The notes beneath the pieces are model-generated. The model had not been told where the DNA came from and ran no database searches. It saw only the letters and a list, made by a program, of their open reading frames with translations. A DNA stretch of 55,061 bases, taken from positions 1 through 55,061 of the forward strand of contig JAIOZF010000010.1 of assembly GCA_021740745.1 (NCBI GenBank). The letters are read 5' to 3'. Position 1 is the stretch's first letter; the number at the start of each line of letters is the position of its first letter. Origin of the DNA: Crocinitomicaceae bacterium. Its GTDB lineage: Bacteria > Bacteroidota > Bacteroidia > Flavobacteriales_D > Crocinitomicaceae. This document shows positions 42,510-52,496 of the stretch, piece after piece. Both the position numbers and the translations under genes were made by a program.

Positions 42510-44966
42510 CTAAAAATTAAAAGCAAAACGCGCTCTAACGCCAATTGGTGACATGCCTGGGTCTAAATGTGTAACTCGCCACACCAAATCTACACGGGCT
42601 ATTTTGAAAATATTTTCTATCCCAACTGCTAATTCGGCATAGGGAACGTTTCCAAATTTCTTAGTAAAAGTGGGTAAGAGCATTTCTCGACTATGACGGT
42701 CCGATATACTTCCGTAGGTTATTCTTCCCAAAGTAACCAAACGCCATTTTAATTTATTAATTAATGGGATTCGATCAAACAATAGTCCTTCCCAATGGTT
42801 TTCAACAAATGCTCCGACATATTTATCAGATATAAATTCGAAGAAATTCAGTTTGTTAAAGGTGGATGTCATAAGCCAATAAGATTGATTTCCTTCATGT
42901 ACTTTCAGAAAAGGATAGGCTGCTGTTCCGAAGACATATCCAGCTGAAAAGCCATAACGTATTCTTCCTAATGCACCAATTAAACGATGGTGTTCTAATT
43001 GAAATTCAATTTTTTGGTAATTGTAATCACTACCGAAAAGACCCTTTACACCAAAAATCCCTTGAATTGATATGATTGGATAACGCGATCTTAGTGATGA
43101 TCGATCAAATGAACCACCTATAAATTCTTCATCTTTTGCCCATCTATATCTAAATGTAAATTCACTAGTTCGTATACTTTTGATTGTATCAGGTAAATTA
43201 AATTCGTTCAGTTTTACATAATTAGCAATTCCTAATGGAGTAAATTCTTTCCACTCAAAAGCACTGTAAATGATAATATCCTTTTTCACATCTTTTTCTA
43301 AATTAATCCCTGCTTTTTCAACGAAGGTTAATTTATCAAGAGGGCCAGTTCTAAAGAGTGTTCCGAAAGTTGAGCCAACCGTAGCGGCCGTTGGTGATTG
43401 GCCAATTTGTTCAATATCATAATTGTAATAAGCCACCATCATACCGCGCTTCTTTGGTGTAATATTGTATCTAATCGAACCGCCATATTTAAAACGTTCA
43501 TCACCAAATCCATATGCAACTTTTCCACCGAGTTCTAATCGTTTCGAAAATTTATTGGATGTGCGCAATGCTAGTGCTGTTCGGAATGATTCAACTGGAT
43601 TCGTACTTGCAATAGCGAATGCATTTCCAATTTCGATTTTTCCTATTGGGTAATATCCTGTTGTGGCAAAATACGTTAGATTTTTGAGTGTCTTAAATAA
43701 AGGTACATTCTGGAGAGAATCGACCATCTCCTTTATGCCTTCTTCTTGTTTATTAAGCGGCACATGACGATTTTTAATCCAAAAATCTTCAGTTCGCACT
43801 TTCGCACTATCGAGTAGTTCGACTGTATTGTCTGATTTATAGAATTCTTCTGGTCGTTCTTCATTGATTACAAAATCCTTGCGTGAAGAAAGTTTTCGTC
43901 CATAGAATCCATAAATCCCAGAGTTTCGTGTTACCTTGATATCGGCAATCATTTTTTCTTTGGTCATCATCCAGATCTCAGGAGCTACCAAATCAAAATA
44001 GTGTTCAAAATATAAATCTTGTACATAGTTTATATTCGCCCATGGAGAAATTGAAGCGAAAATTTGTTTTACTGCGTAGGTCGTATCATGAATCCACATT
44101 TCACCTTGGAATGTCATATCACCTTTACGCTTTGGCTCAAATCGCAATTTATAACACCATTGGTTGCCGATAAAGGTCGAATCCTCCAAATAAAATCGAT
44201 AAAATGAGCGGGCACTGTTGGCTACCGGACTAATAAACGCTTTATTAAATAGATTGATATTATTGTCATATACATTAAAATCAAGATACATATCACCCAT
44301 TAATTGACTAACCTGAAGATTGTCAATTCCCGTGATATGTGTCCCTGCGATTACTTCCTTTTTCTTTTTGGGGTTGTTTTTAAAATAATAATGAGAGACT
44401 GTTTCACTCAAAAGCATCGGTAAATAATTTTTCCCATTTTCAGCAGAGTCTAGGTAACTCATAACAAGATCGAGTTTCTTAACTAAACCTATATCTGTAA
44501 ACTTATCTCCGAGATTATTAAGGTCTAATTGCATTTTAGAATAAACCTCGTATTCGTAAGAAAGCAATTTTTCTTTGTTGTTTATGTCCTTATTGGCAAT
44601 TACTTTTTTGTGTAAGACGGTAGAAGGAAATTCATCTGGAGGACGAACAACAACTTCTTCAAAATCTGTGGATGGTATGGCTAATTGAACATTGATTTCT
44701 TGTTCTTTATCTTTGATAACTTTCTTTCGAACTGTTACATAGCCGCTCATTGAAAACTGCACTGAGTCGGATGCGTAATATGTTTCGAGTGAGAATTGAC
44801 CTAAATCATTGGTCAATGTACCAATTTTTGTATCGACAAATTGAACGCGGACAAATGGAAGTGGAATTCCTGTAAGCGCATCATTCACAGTCCCATACAC
44901 CTTTGTCTGCTGACCATATGCCAGAAAAGATGAAAATGCAAGAAATGTAAGTAAATACCGGGTCAT
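42510..44966 (-). CDS. DUF5686 / carboxypeptidase-regulatory outer-membrane protein
   Basis: 818 residues. Signal peptide (MTRYLLTFLAFSSFLAYGQ), a carboxypeptidase-regulatory-like domain at 20-105 (VYGTVNDALTGIPLPFVRVQF, TLTNDLGQFSLETY), then the DUF5686 region with VVVRPPDEFPSTVLHKKVIANKD, a periplasmic part of about 350 residues and a C-terminal barrel-like half (alternating strands, many aromatic ends such as YAELAVGIENIFKIARVD and final RARFAFNF). Common in Bacteroidota; thought to be an outer-membrane protein with a barrel like TonB receptors but lacking the plug; function unknown. Between tatC and lptB. Confidence 0.85.
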   Translation of the reverse strand: MTRYLLTFLAFSSFLAYGQQTKVYGTVNDALTGIPLPFVRVQFVDTKIGTLTNDLGQFSLETYYASDSVQFSMSGYVTVRKKVIKDKEQEINVQLAIPSTDFEEVVVRPPDEFPSTVLHKKVIANKDINNKEKLLSYEYEVYSKMQLDLNNLGDKFTDIGLVKKLDLVMSYLDSAENGKNYLPMLLSETVSHYYFKNNPKKKKEVIAGTHITGIDNLQVSQLMGDMYLDFNVYDNNINLFNKAFISPVANSARSFYRFYLEDSTFIGNQWCYKLRFEPKRKGDMTFQGEMWIHDTTYAVKQIFASISPWANINYVQDLYFEHYFDLVAPEIWMMTKEKMIADIKVTRNSGIYGFYGRKLSSRKDFVINEERPEEFYKSDNTVELLDSAKVRTEDFWIKNRHVPLNKQEEGIKEMVDSLQNVPLFKTLKNLTYFATTGYYPIGKIEIGNAFAIASTNPVESFRTALALRTSNKFSKRLELGGKVAYGFGDERFKYGGSIRYNITPKKRGMMVAYYNYDIEQIGQSPTAATVGSTFGTLFRTGPLDKLTFVEKAGINLEKDVKKDIIIYSAFEWKEFTPLGIANYVKLNEFNLPDTIKSIRTSEFTFRYRWAKDEEFIGGSFDRSSLRSRYPIISIQGIFGVKGLFGSDYNYQKIEFQLEHHRLIGALGRIRYGFSAGYVFGTAAYPFLKVHEGNQSYWLMTSTFNKLNFFEFISDKYVGAFVENHWEGLLFDRIPLINKLKWRLVTLGRITYGSISDRHSREMLLPTFTKKFGNVPYAELAVGIENIFKIARVDLVWRVTHLDPGMSPIGVRARFAFNF

Positions 44967-45010
44967 CGTTATTTTGATTGTTTAAAAATAAGAATGATTT
45001 TGTAAAAGTC

Positions 45011-45805
45011 CTATTTACTCAGCTGCTCTTTTATCATATTCTTTTCAACGCGAGCAGCTACGAAAATACTTATTTCGTAAAGTAAAAGAATAGGTATAGA
45101 AACGATTACTTGAGAAATCAAATCAGGAGGAGTAATTGCTGCTGAAATAATGAGAATCCCAACAATTGAGTGTTTTCTATATTTACGAAGAAATGCTGGA
45201 GTAATAATACCCAATCTGGTAAAAATATAGGTAACTACAGGTAGTAAAAATAGTAAGCCAGAATAGAATACAGTTGATAAAATAGTACTCATGTATGAGT
45301 TGACAGTGAAAATATTTTCAATTTGAGAACTAATTTTATAGGTTCCAAAGAACTGTATACATAAAGGTGCAACAACAAAATATCCGAAAGCAATTCCAAT
45401 AAAAAAGAGTACGCTTACATAAAAAACGATGCCTTTTACAACCGTTTTTTCATTGTGTTTTAAACCTGGCTTGACAAATCCCCAGATTTGATAGAAGAGG
45501 TAAGGAAAAGAAAGTACAATTCCTCCCATAAAACTCATCATTAAGGCGTAGGAAAACTGTCCGGAAACGGTCATACTTTGCATTCTTACCGGAATTTCTT
45601 CAATGCAGACTCCGAAAAGTTGACACATCCACCGAAACGAAATAAAATCCGGTTTTCGCATTGAAAGAAACAACGTCTCCATAATCCATTCTTGAAAAAT
45701 CCACAATACAATTGAAACCAATAAAATTGCAATCGCAATGCGCACTAATCTCCATCTCAATTCCTCAAGATGTTCAAGAAAGGACATATGTTTTTCTTCT
45801 TCCAT
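45011..45805 (-). CDS. tatC: Sec-independent protein translocase TatC
   Basis: 264 residues, six membrane helices. The signature SFLEHLEELRWRL at the N-terminus (the E-L-R of the signal-recognition site), PYLFYQIWGFVKPGLKHNEK in the first cytoplasmic loop, and FVVAPLCIQFF are present. Seven residues precede the usual MSFLEHLEEL start; the ATG at 45805 or the ATG at 45787 could both be used, and the -7 box TACATTTG (45820-45813) favours the second if some leader is needed. It recognises twin-arginine signals and, with TatA, exports folded proteins. No tatA in the window. Confidence 0.93.
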   Translation of the reverse strand: MEEEKHMSFLEHLEELRWRLVRIAIAILLVSIVLWIFQEWIMETLFLSMRKPDFISFRWMCQLFGVCIEEIPVRMQSMTVSGQFSYALMMSFMGGIVLSFPYLFYQIWGFVKPGLKHNEKTVVKGIVFYVSVLFFIGIAFGYFVVAPLCIQFFGTYKISSQIENIFTVNSYMSTILSTVFYSGLLFLLPVVTYIFTRLGIITPAFLRKYRKHSIVGILIISAAITPPDLISQVIVSIPILLLYEISIFVAARVEKNMIKEQLSK

Positions 45806-45983
45806 TCGAGCACAAATGTAATCATTCGTGAGAAATTTAGCGTTAAGTAAATTTGATTGGTCAATTTTAAATTGGATTCATTAAAATCTATGAATAACAT
45901 CGATTTCTAACAATTTTACCTGCTTATTGTGTAAATTCGTTAGAATATTTTAGTATATTTAATAAAGTTTTAAAATACAATTA

Positions 45984-48167
45984 ATGTCAGATTATAAACT
46001 CAAAGAAGCACTCCGTAAATATTTTGGATTCGACACGTTCAAAGGACGTCAAGAAAATGTAATTACAAATGTGCTTGATGGGAAGAATACCTTTGTAATC
46101 ATGCCTACCGGGGGTGGTAAGTCCTTGTGTTATCAATTACCAGCTCTTCTTTCCGAAGGAACGGCAATTGTTGTTTCGCCCTTAATTGCCTTGATGAAAA
46201 ATCAAGTTGATGCAATTCGAAACGTGAGTGAAGATGAGGCTGTTGCTCACTTCTTAAACTCGTCATTAACAAAAACAGAAATTACACGTGTAAAACAAGA
46301 TATACAATCTGGGAGAACAAAATTGTTATATGTCGCTCCTGAGTCACTTACCAAACAAGACAATATCGATTTCCTAACGTCAGTTGATATTTCCTTTTTT
46401 GCTATTGATGAAGCCCATTGTATTTCTGAATGGGGTCATGATTTCAGACCAGAATACAGAAGACTCCGTGAGATCTTTGAAAAAATATCAAAAGTTCCCA
46501 TTATTGCATTAACTGCTACTGCCACACCAAAAGTACAATACGACATCCAAAAGAACTTGAACATGTTGGATGCTACGGTTTTTAAATCATCGTTTAATCG
46601 TGATAATCTGTATTATGAGATTCGTCCAAAAAGAGATGTAGAAAAAGAAATTGTAAAGTACATTCGAACGCAAGAAGGTAAAAGCGGTATCATTTATTGT
46701 TTGAGTCGCAAAAAAGTGGAAGAACTTGCTGAATTGTTGCAAGTCAATGGAATTAATGCAGTATCTTATCATGCGGGATTAGACAGTGCAACGAGGGGAA
46801 AACATCAAGATCAATTCTTAATGGAAGAAATTGATGTAATTGTTGCGACAATTGCATTCGGAATGGGAATCGACAAGCCAGATGTTCGCTTTGTGATTCA
46901 CCACGATATTCCAAAATCCCTAGAAAGTTATTATCAAGAAACGGGTAGAGCAGGTAGAGATGGAGGAGAAGGTGAATGTATTGCTTTTTATAGTTACAAA
47001 GACATTGAAAAATTAGAAAAGTTTCTACAAGGTAAACCAGTTGCAGAACAAGAAATCGGAAAGCAATTATTGAGTGAAATAGTTTCTTATGCTGAAACTT
47101 CTGTTTGTAGAAGAAAATTTATTTTGCATTATTTCGGGGAGACATTCAATGAAAAAGAATGTAATGAATATTGCGATAACTGCAAGCACCCAAGAGAACG
47201 TCGCGAAGGAAAGGAATATGCTGTGATGCTTTTACAAGCTATTACCGATTTGCAAGAAATGCACAAAGCGAAACATTATTGCGCTTTCTTGTCGGGACAT
47301 GTAACATCCGATATCAAATCATATAAGCATGATTTAATGCCCAATTTCGGCATTGGAAAAGAACGAGACGAGCACTTCTGGAACGCGGTTATTCGTCAAG
47401 TGATTGTGAGTGGAATGATTTCGAAAGACATCGAAACGTATGGTACGTTAAAACTGACTGAAAAAGGAATTGAATTTTTAAGTAATCCAATTTCCTTCTC
47501 TTTAATTAAAGAACATGACTTCTCAAATACTGACGATGAAGATGGTGCGATCAATATTAGTGGAAAAGGTGGTGCTTTTGATGAAGTTTTATACGACATG
47601 TTGGTTGACTTGAGAAAATCATTATCGAAACAGAATAATATTCCTCCGTTCGTAATTTTTCAAGAGCCTTCCTTAAAGGATATGTGTTTACAATATCCAA
47701 TCACTATTGATGAATTAACAAATATTCAAGGGGTTGGACATGGAAAAGCAGTTCGTTATGGTGAACCGTTTGTATCATTAATCGCTAATTATGTTGAAGA
47801 TAATGATATTGAGCGTCCACAAGACATGATGATGCGTTCACTCGTGAATAAATCGGTACTTAAAGTTCAATTGATTCAAAATATTGACCGCAAGCTTCCA
47901 TTGGAAGATATTGGTCGTGCCCAAGGAAAGAATTTCCAAGAGGTGATTGAAGAAATTGAGGCAATTGTTTCATCGGGTACGCGTATCAATATAAATTATT
48001 ACATAGATAATATTCTCGATAGCGATAATCAGGAAGAAATTTATGATTACTTCAGCGAAGCCGAAACCGATGATTTAAGTGAGGCTTACAACGAATTTGA
48101 TGGTGACTATACAGAAGATGAACTTCGTTTGATGCGCATTAAATTTATGAGCGAAATGGCAAATTAG
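45984..48167 (+). CDS. recQ: ATP-dependent DNA helicase RecQ
   Basis: 727 residues. Helicase motifs: F-D-TFKGRQENVI (motif 0), Walker A MPTGGGKSLCYQLP, DEAHCISEWGHDFRPEYR, ALTATAT, IAFGMGIDKPDVRFVIH and YYQETGRAGRDG. Next comes the zinc-binding/RQC region (CRRKFILHYFG, CNEYCDNC), the winged helix, the HRDC domain (LYDMLVDLRKSLSKQNN, LTNIQGVGHGKAVRYG), and a C-terminal extension of about 110 acidic residues usual in Bacteroidota. It unwinds recombination intermediates 3' to 5', often with topoisomerase III (topB at 18305). Monocistronic; a -7 like TATATTTA lies at 45954. Confidence 0.96.
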   Translation: MSDYKLKEALRKYFGFDTFKGRQENVITNVLDGKNTFVIMPTGGGKSLCYQLPALLSEGTAIVVSPLIALMKNQVDAIRNVSEDEAVAHFLNSSLTKTEITRVKQDIQSGRTKLLYVAPESLTKQDNIDFLTSVDISFFAIDEAHCISEWGHDFRPEYRRLREIFEKISKVPIIALTATATPKVQYDIQKNLNMLDATVFKSSFNRDNLYYEIRPKRDVEKEIVKYIRTQEGKSGIIYCLSRKKVEELAELLQVNGINAVSYHAGLDSATRGKHQDQFLMEEIDVIVATIAFGMGIDKPDVRFVIHHDIPKSLESYYQETGRAGRDGGEGECIAFYSYKDIEKLEKFLQGKPVAEQEIGKQLLSEIVSYAETSVCRRKFILHYFGETFNEKECNEYCDNCKHPRERREGKEYAVMLLQAITDLQEMHKAKHYCAFLSGHVTSDIKSYKHDLMPNFGIGKERDEHFWNAVIRQVIVSGMISKDIETYGTLKLTEKGIEFLSNPISFSLIKEHDFSNTDDEDGAINISGKGGAFDEVLYDMLVDLRKSLSKQNNIPPFVIFQEPSLKDMCLQYPITIDELTNIQGVGHGKAVRYGEPFVSLIANYVEDNDIERPQDMMMRSLVNKSVLKVQLIQNIDRKLPLEDIGRAQGKNFQEVIEEIEAIVSSGTRININYYIDNILDSDNQEEIYDYFSEAETDDLSEAYNEFDGDYTEDELRLMRIKFMSEMAN

Positions 48168-48180
48168 AAGTCGGTTTTAC

Positions 48181-48615
48181 TTACTTCTTTCGAAATGTAT
48201 AGGTGTTGATTTGTCCAACACTATCCGTAAATTCTAATTGTAAATCGGTGGAGGTTAGGACCATGATACGATGATTGTCAATCCGTGTTACTACATCTGC
48301 AGAGTTTAACGTACTAACATCCATATATTCTCCTGATTCTAAGACATTGATGAGTCCAGATTGGTTTGTTGATCCACTAAACGAAGGAAAAGCATAATCA
48401 AATTGAAGTGTGTAGGCTTTTTCCCAATATTCATCATTAGACGTTTCAATTTTCATTTCTCCTGTAACATCAGCATAGATGGAAATGCCTGTAGACAAAA
48501 TTCGTTTAAAGGATTTTATTTCCCAAGTACCATCAATGCGTCGAGTTGTCTTTTTTTCCTTGTCACATGAAGAGACAAAGAAGAGTATCACAAGTAAAAT
48601 TAAAAGATGTTTCAT
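48181..48615 (-). CDS. Lipocalin-like lipoprotein
   Basis: 144 residues. Lipobox FVSSC with mature CDKEKKTTRRIDGTWEIKSF; the G-x-W at the first strand (GTWEIKSFKR) is the lipocalin signature. Beta strands follow to YTFRKK at the end, with STDLQLEFTDS as the last barrel strands. Likely outer- or inner-membrane-anchored small barrel that may bind a hydrophobic molecule; ligand unknown. Last gene of a six-gene run, three bases after the M20 hydrolase gene. Confidence 0.75.
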   Translation of the reverse strand: MKHLLILLVILFFVSSCDKEKKTTRRIDGTWEIKSFKRILSTGISIYADVTGEMKIETSNDEYWEKAYTLQFDYAFPSFSGSTNQSGLINVLESGEYMDVSTLNSADVVTRIDNHRIMVLTSTDLQLEFTDSVGQINTYTFRKK

Positions 48616-48618
48616 AAA

Positions 48619-49806
48619 TTAAAAAACTGAACTTGCCATAACTTGCATTCCTGTAATCAATGCATTATCGTCTATGTTGAATTTAGGGTGATGGACCCCA
48701 TAAACAATTCCTTTATCTTCATTTCGCACACCTAAACGCAGAAAACATACTGGAATCTCTTGAGAGTAAAAGGCGAAATCTTCAGAAGTCATTCGGATTG
48801 GAAGATCTTCTACGTGTTGCTCACCTAAAATTTGCTTTGCCTTAGTCCGTAACTTACCCGTAACAATGGGATTGTTTTCTAAATAAGGATAACCTTTGCT
48901 AATTTGAACTGTTACTGTCGCTCCCATCGAAGTACAGATTTCTTTTGTTTGCGATTCCACCAAACTTAAGGCTTCGGCACGCCAGTTTTCATTCATGGTT
49001 CTAAACGTACCTTTTATAATTGCCGTAGATGGAATAATATTCGTTGCCCCGATTGCTTCAAAGTGTCCAAAAGTCAATACACTTGGAATAGTAGGATTAC
49101 ATTTCCTACTTACTACTTGTTGTAATTGAACTAATAGGTTAGCACCAATCATTATTGGATCAATGCACTGATGTGGTGTCGCTCCGTGACCACCTTTACC
49201 GTGAATAGTAATATAAATTTCATCACTGGATGCCATGTAAACGCCTTCTCTAAAACCAACGTTTCCTGTTTTCATTTCAGGAAAGACGTGTAAAGCATAC
49301 ATTTCCGTAATGCTTGGATTGTGTAATACTCCATCAGCAATCATGAGCGTTGCTCCACCTGGGTTTTTTTCTTCACCTGGTTGAAAGATAAGTTTCACAG
49401 GAGATTTTAAATTGTTTCGCTGCTCAAAAATTATTTCAGCTGCCCCTAATAGAATGGACGTATGAACATCGTGTCCACAGGCGTGCATCACACCATTATT
49501 TTTTGATTGAAAGGGTAAATCAGTGTCTTCAATAATAGGCAGGGCATCCAAATCCGCACGTAAACCAATACAAGCATCTTCGCTCGAATGATGATCTCCT
49601 CGAATGATTGCAACAATACCCGTTTTACCAACACCTTTCTCGTGTTCTATTCCGAGTTTTGTCAAACATTGGGAAACATACTCCATCGTTTCAAACTCTT
49701 GGTATGAAAGCTCTGGATACATATGCATGTGCTCACGGTAGCCTTTTACTTTTTCAAAAAGGTCTAACGATTTTTGTCGAATAAACTGAAGAATGTCAAG
49801 ACTCAT
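48619..49806 (-). CDS. M20-family amidohydrolase / metallopeptidase
   Basis: 395 residues. Motifs: HMHMYPELSYQEFETMEYV, ACIGLRADLDALPI, MHACGHDVHTSILLGAA (the metal-binding H-x-C-G-H-D), FQPGEEKNPGGATLMIADGV, GKGGHGATPHQCIDP (lid/dimer domain), TSEDFAFYSQEIPVCFLRLG. It is in the N-acyl-amino-acid/peptide amidohydrolase branch (carboxypeptidase Ss1/hippurate hydrolase type) with two metal ions. Cytosolic, no signal peptide. The start overlaps the TauE stop by 11 bases, so translational coupling is likely. Confidence 0.92.
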   Translation of the reverse strand: MSLDILQFIRQKSLDLFEKVKGYREHMHMYPELSYQEFETMEYVSQCLTKLGIEHEKGVGKTGIVAIIRGDHHSSEDACIGLRADLDALPIIEDTDLPFQSKNNGVMHACGHDVHTSILLGAAEIIFEQRNNLKSPVKLIFQPGEEKNPGGATLMIADGVLHNPSITEMYALHVFPEMKTGNVGFREGVYMASSDEIYITIHGKGGHGATPHQCIDPIMIGANLLVQLQQVVSRKCNPTIPSVLTFGHFEAIGATNIIPSTAIIKGTFRTMNENWRAEALSLVESQTKEICTSMGATVTVQISKGYPYLENNPIVTGKLRTKAKQILGEQHVEDLPIRMTSEDFAFYSQEIPVCFLRLGVRNEDKGIVYGVHHPKFNIDDNALITGMQVMASSVF

Positions 49807-50188
49807 TTGAAAACGAATTAAAACCAGAAATTACTAAGCGAATAGAAACATAGGCCATGATTAACCCAAAGACAAATTTGACAAGACCTGGAGAAAGTTT
49901 TAGAGATAATTTAGACCCAATGTATCCGCCAATTACGAAGGTTGTAGCTATAACAGCACCATAGGTCCAATTTACATTATTGGACTTAGCATAATTTAGA
50001 ACAGCTAAAATCACAACTGGCATTGCTAAAACAAATAAACTTGTTCCTTGTGCTTCGTGTTGGGATAAACCAAGGAAAAAAACTAAAGCAGGCACAATTA
50101 AAACGCCACCTCCAACTCCAACAAATCCGCTTAGTATGCCGGCAAATAATCCGATTAATACAAGAATCAATATGGTTGTTGTAGACAT
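49796..50188 (-). CDS. Half-size TauE/SafE-type membrane transporter
   Basis: 130 residues from the ATG at 50188 (a GTG two codons earlier is less likely). Four membrane helices. It shows one TauE/SafE repeat: GLFAGILSGFVGVGGGVLIVPALVFFLGLSQHEAQGTSL, with the VGxGGG and QGTSL motifs, against two repeats (about 250 residues) in the full family. The half length is common in Bacteroidota and not a truncation sign; it may dimerise to rebuild the fold. Family members export sulfite or sulfonates; substrate here unknown. Its coupling to the M20 gene downstream and LuxE-like gene upstream suggests shared expression only. Confidence 0.85.
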   Translation of the reverse strand: MSTTTILILVLIGLFAGILSGFVGVGGGVLIVPALVFFLGLSQHEAQGTSLFVLAMPVVILAVLNYAKSNNVNWTYGAVIATTFVIGGYIGSKLSLKLSPGLVKFVFGLIMAYVSIRLVISGFNSFSNES

Positions 50189-50227
50189 TTTCACTTTTCT
50201 TTAGGTAAAAGTAAGCAATTCTCGGTA

Positions 50228-51202
50228 TTACTCAACCATAAGGTTACATCCGCGGATATCTGACTGATCAAATCGTCCTAGTACTTCGAACGTTTGACTG
50301 TCATAACATTTTCCGAGATCTTGCGTTGCAATAAAGCTGCAGGAGTATAGATTTGCCAAATCAATAACATTGATACCACCTGTTTTTCCGAAAGGTGTGA
50401 TTGAGAAAGGATCATTGATATCTCTGCAACTTATTTTCATCCATGCCGGTGCATGAAATTTTCCGTCGGAAAGAGAATATGCCTGTGAAAGTAATTCGGT
50501 CATGCCATATTCGGAAGAAATGAATTTAACATTCAATCCCTTCATGAGTTCTAGATGGAGCTCTAATTTGGTTAATTCCTTGCGCCTTCCCTTCATCCCA
50601 CCTGTTTCAATAATGGTTGCTTCCGATAAATTTGTTTGCTTCTCAGCCAAATCTAATAAAGCATAAGAAACGCCAAAAATTACGACCTTTTTACCTTGTT
50701 GAATTGCACAATCATAGCTTTTTTTTACCTCTTCAGGTTGATTTAAGACAAAACTGGAAAGAGGATTTTTACTCAATTCTATCAACTGGTCTACCATATA
50801 AACCAAGCTTGAATTGTCTTGTTCTAGGTAATTTGGTAATAGAGCCAGTATTACTTGATCTTCTGGATTGCCAATGAATTTCTTATAGGCTAATAGAAAT
50901 GATGTTTCGTAGATTTTAGGATCAAGTACGAAGTGTTTACTACGAATTGAACCTGTTGTCGCACTGCTTAAAAATTCTAAACAATCGTCGGGTTTAGTCC
51001 CACAAATTATTGTTTGCGTTTTGAATAATTCAATGGGTAGAAAAGGAATTTCTTCAACAGTTTTTGGAAACGGACGTTTCAATAAATCCACATAAGATTT
51101 ATATACTTTATTGTTTTCATACTGATAATTGAAAACCATAAGCGCTAAATCGCTGAATTCCTTGTCTGATTTTATTGAAAAAATATCGTTCGCAAGATTC
51201 AT
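50228..51202 (-). CDS. LuxE-like acyl-protein synthetase family protein
   Basis: 324 residues from the ATG at 51202; a TTG start at 51223 would overlap the preceding stop. Resembles the LuxE/acyl-protein synthetase family: SSATTGSIRSKHFVLDP (phosphate loop, S-A-T-T-G), ETGGMKGRRKELTKLELHLELMKGL, SSEYGMTELLSQAYS (adenylate motif Y-G-M-T-E) and a C-terminal YSCSFIATQDLGKCYDSQTFEVLGR with D-L-G. It should activate an acyl or aromatic acid with ATP and pass it to a protein or small acceptor. No luciferase or lux genes are near, so it is not for bioluminescence. Similar lone genes occur in Bacteroidota; substrate unknown. Confidence 0.82.
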   Translation of the reverse strand: MNLANDIFSIKSDKEFSDLALMVFNYQYENNKVYKSYVDLLKRPFPKTVEEIPFLPIELFKTQTIICGTKPDDCLEFLSSATTGSIRSKHFVLDPKIYETSFLLAYKKFIGNPEDQVILALLPNYLEQDNSSLVYMVDQLIELSKNPLSSFVLNQPEEVKKSYDCAIQQGKKVVIFGVSYALLDLAEKQTNLSEATIIETGGMKGRRKELTKLELHLELMKGLNVKFISSEYGMTELLSQAYSLSDGKFHAPAWMKISCRDINDPFSITPFGKTGGINVIDLANLYSCSFIATQDLGKCYDSQTFEVLGRFDQSDIRGCNLMVE

Positions 51203-51219
51203 TTTTCTTGTGAATTGAA

Positions 51220-52482
51220 TCAATGGTTGAAATCCTGAAATTCAATCGAATTGTGCTTATGCTTGAAGAAAATAGCGAATAAAATTGCAACAACGAGAGA
51301 ATATGCCGCAAAAGCAAGCCATATATTTTGCCAGTCATTGGCACCATTTGAAAGTTTAAAAAACTTATCGATTAAAATCCCACTGGTATAACTTCCAAAG
51401 ATAGCACCAACTCCATTGGTCATCATCATGAACAATCCTTGAGCACTTGATCTTATTCTTGAATCTGTTGTGGATTCAACAAAAAGAGAACCGGAAATAT
51501 TAAAGAAATCAAATGCCATTCCGTAGACTACACATGAAACAATTATCATCCATAAACCTTCTGCAGGATCACCGAAAGCAAATAATCCGAAGCGCAAAAC
51601 CCAAGCAAACATACTAATCAACATCACTTGTTTTATTCCAAATCGCTTCAAGAAGAATGGAATAGCAAGAATGAATAATGTCTCAGAAACTTGCGAAATT
51701 GACATGATAATGGTTGAATAACGCACCACCAATGAATCAGCATAGGCTGGAACATTTTTGAATTCTGACAAATACAAATCACCATACATATTGGTTAGCT
51801 GAAGTGCTGCACCTAACATCATTGAGAATAGGAAAAACAGAGCCATTTTGTATTTCGCAAACAGTTTGAAAGCATCCAAACCAACTACTTCTGTCCAGGT
51901 AGAGTTCTTAGAAATTTGTTTTCTCGGAGGACAGACGGGTAAAGTGAAGGAATAAACAGCAAGTAAAATGGCTGATATTCCAGCAATATAAAATTGTCCT
52001 TCTAGAGCTTTATTTCCTGTCAAGTTGGTGGTCCACATCGCAACGATAAATCCAACCGTTCCCCAAACGCGAATGGGAGGAAATACCTTGACTACATCTA
52101 AATTTCTCGATTTTAAAATACTGTAAGAAACAGAATTAGCGAGGGAAATGGTTGGCATGTAACATATCATTGCAGCAAAAATGACCCAAAAGAAAGTATT
52201 TGGATCTTCAACCATTGGAATACAAAGTAGAATTAGTCCACCAAATAGATGTAGTACTCCGTAAAGTTTTTCTGCATTTATCCAACGATCCGCAATGATA
52301 CCAGTCAAGGTAGGCATAAATAAGGAGGAAAGTCCAAGAGTTGAAAAGATAGCGCCGAATTCAGCGGGACCCCATTGTTTTGTTTCGAACCAGTAATTAG
52401 CAATTGTTATTAGCCATGATCCCCAAATAAAGAATTGAAGAAAATTCATGAAAATCAAGCGATTCTTTATTGATAACTGCAT
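51220..52482 (-). CDS. NupG-like nucleoside:H+ symporter (MFS)
   Basis: 420 residues, twelve membrane helices. The first helix and loop read MNFLQFFIWGSWLITIANYWF, typical of the NupG/XapB family, followed by GIFADRW-like LTGIIADRWINAEK, RVWGTVGFIV and AQGLFMMMTNGVGAIFGS. It moves nucleosides in with protons. It is in the run bifunctional nuclease - this gene - LuxE-like gene, 14 bases after the nuclease gene. Nucleoside uptake fits a salvage role but no salvage enzymes are adjacent. Confidence 0.88.
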   Translation of the reverse strand: MQLSIKNRLIFMNFLQFFIWGSWLITIANYWFETKQWGPAEFGAIFSTLGLSSLFMPTLTGIIADRWINAEKLYGVLHLFGGLILLCIPMVEDPNTFFWVIFAAMICYMPTISLANSVSYSILKSRNLDVVKVFPPIRVWGTVGFIVAMWTTNLTGNKALEGQFYIAGISAILLAVYSFTLPVCPPRKQISKNSTWTEVVGLDAFKLFAKYKMALFFLFSMMLGAALQLTNMYGDLYLSEFKNVPAYADSLVVRYSTIIMSISQVSETLFILAIPFFLKRFGIKQVMLISMFAWVLRFGLFAFGDPAEGLWMIIVSCVVYGMAFDFFNISGSLFVESTTDSRIRSSAQGLFMMMTNGVGAIFGSYTSGILIDKFFKLSNGANDWQNIWLAFAAYSLVVAILFAIFFKHKHNSIEFQDFNH

Positions 52483-52496
52483 GTTGACAATGTTAT

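Noticed and set aside
49796-50188. Truncated, broken TauE/SafE gene
   Set aside because: The half-length single-repeat form is widespread in Bacteroidota and the gene is translationally coupled to its neighbour, so it is likely intact.
50228-51202. Bioluminescence (lux) function for the LuxE-like gene
   Set aside because: No luciferase, reductase or transferase genes are nearby; LuxE-like enzymes are common without luminescence.
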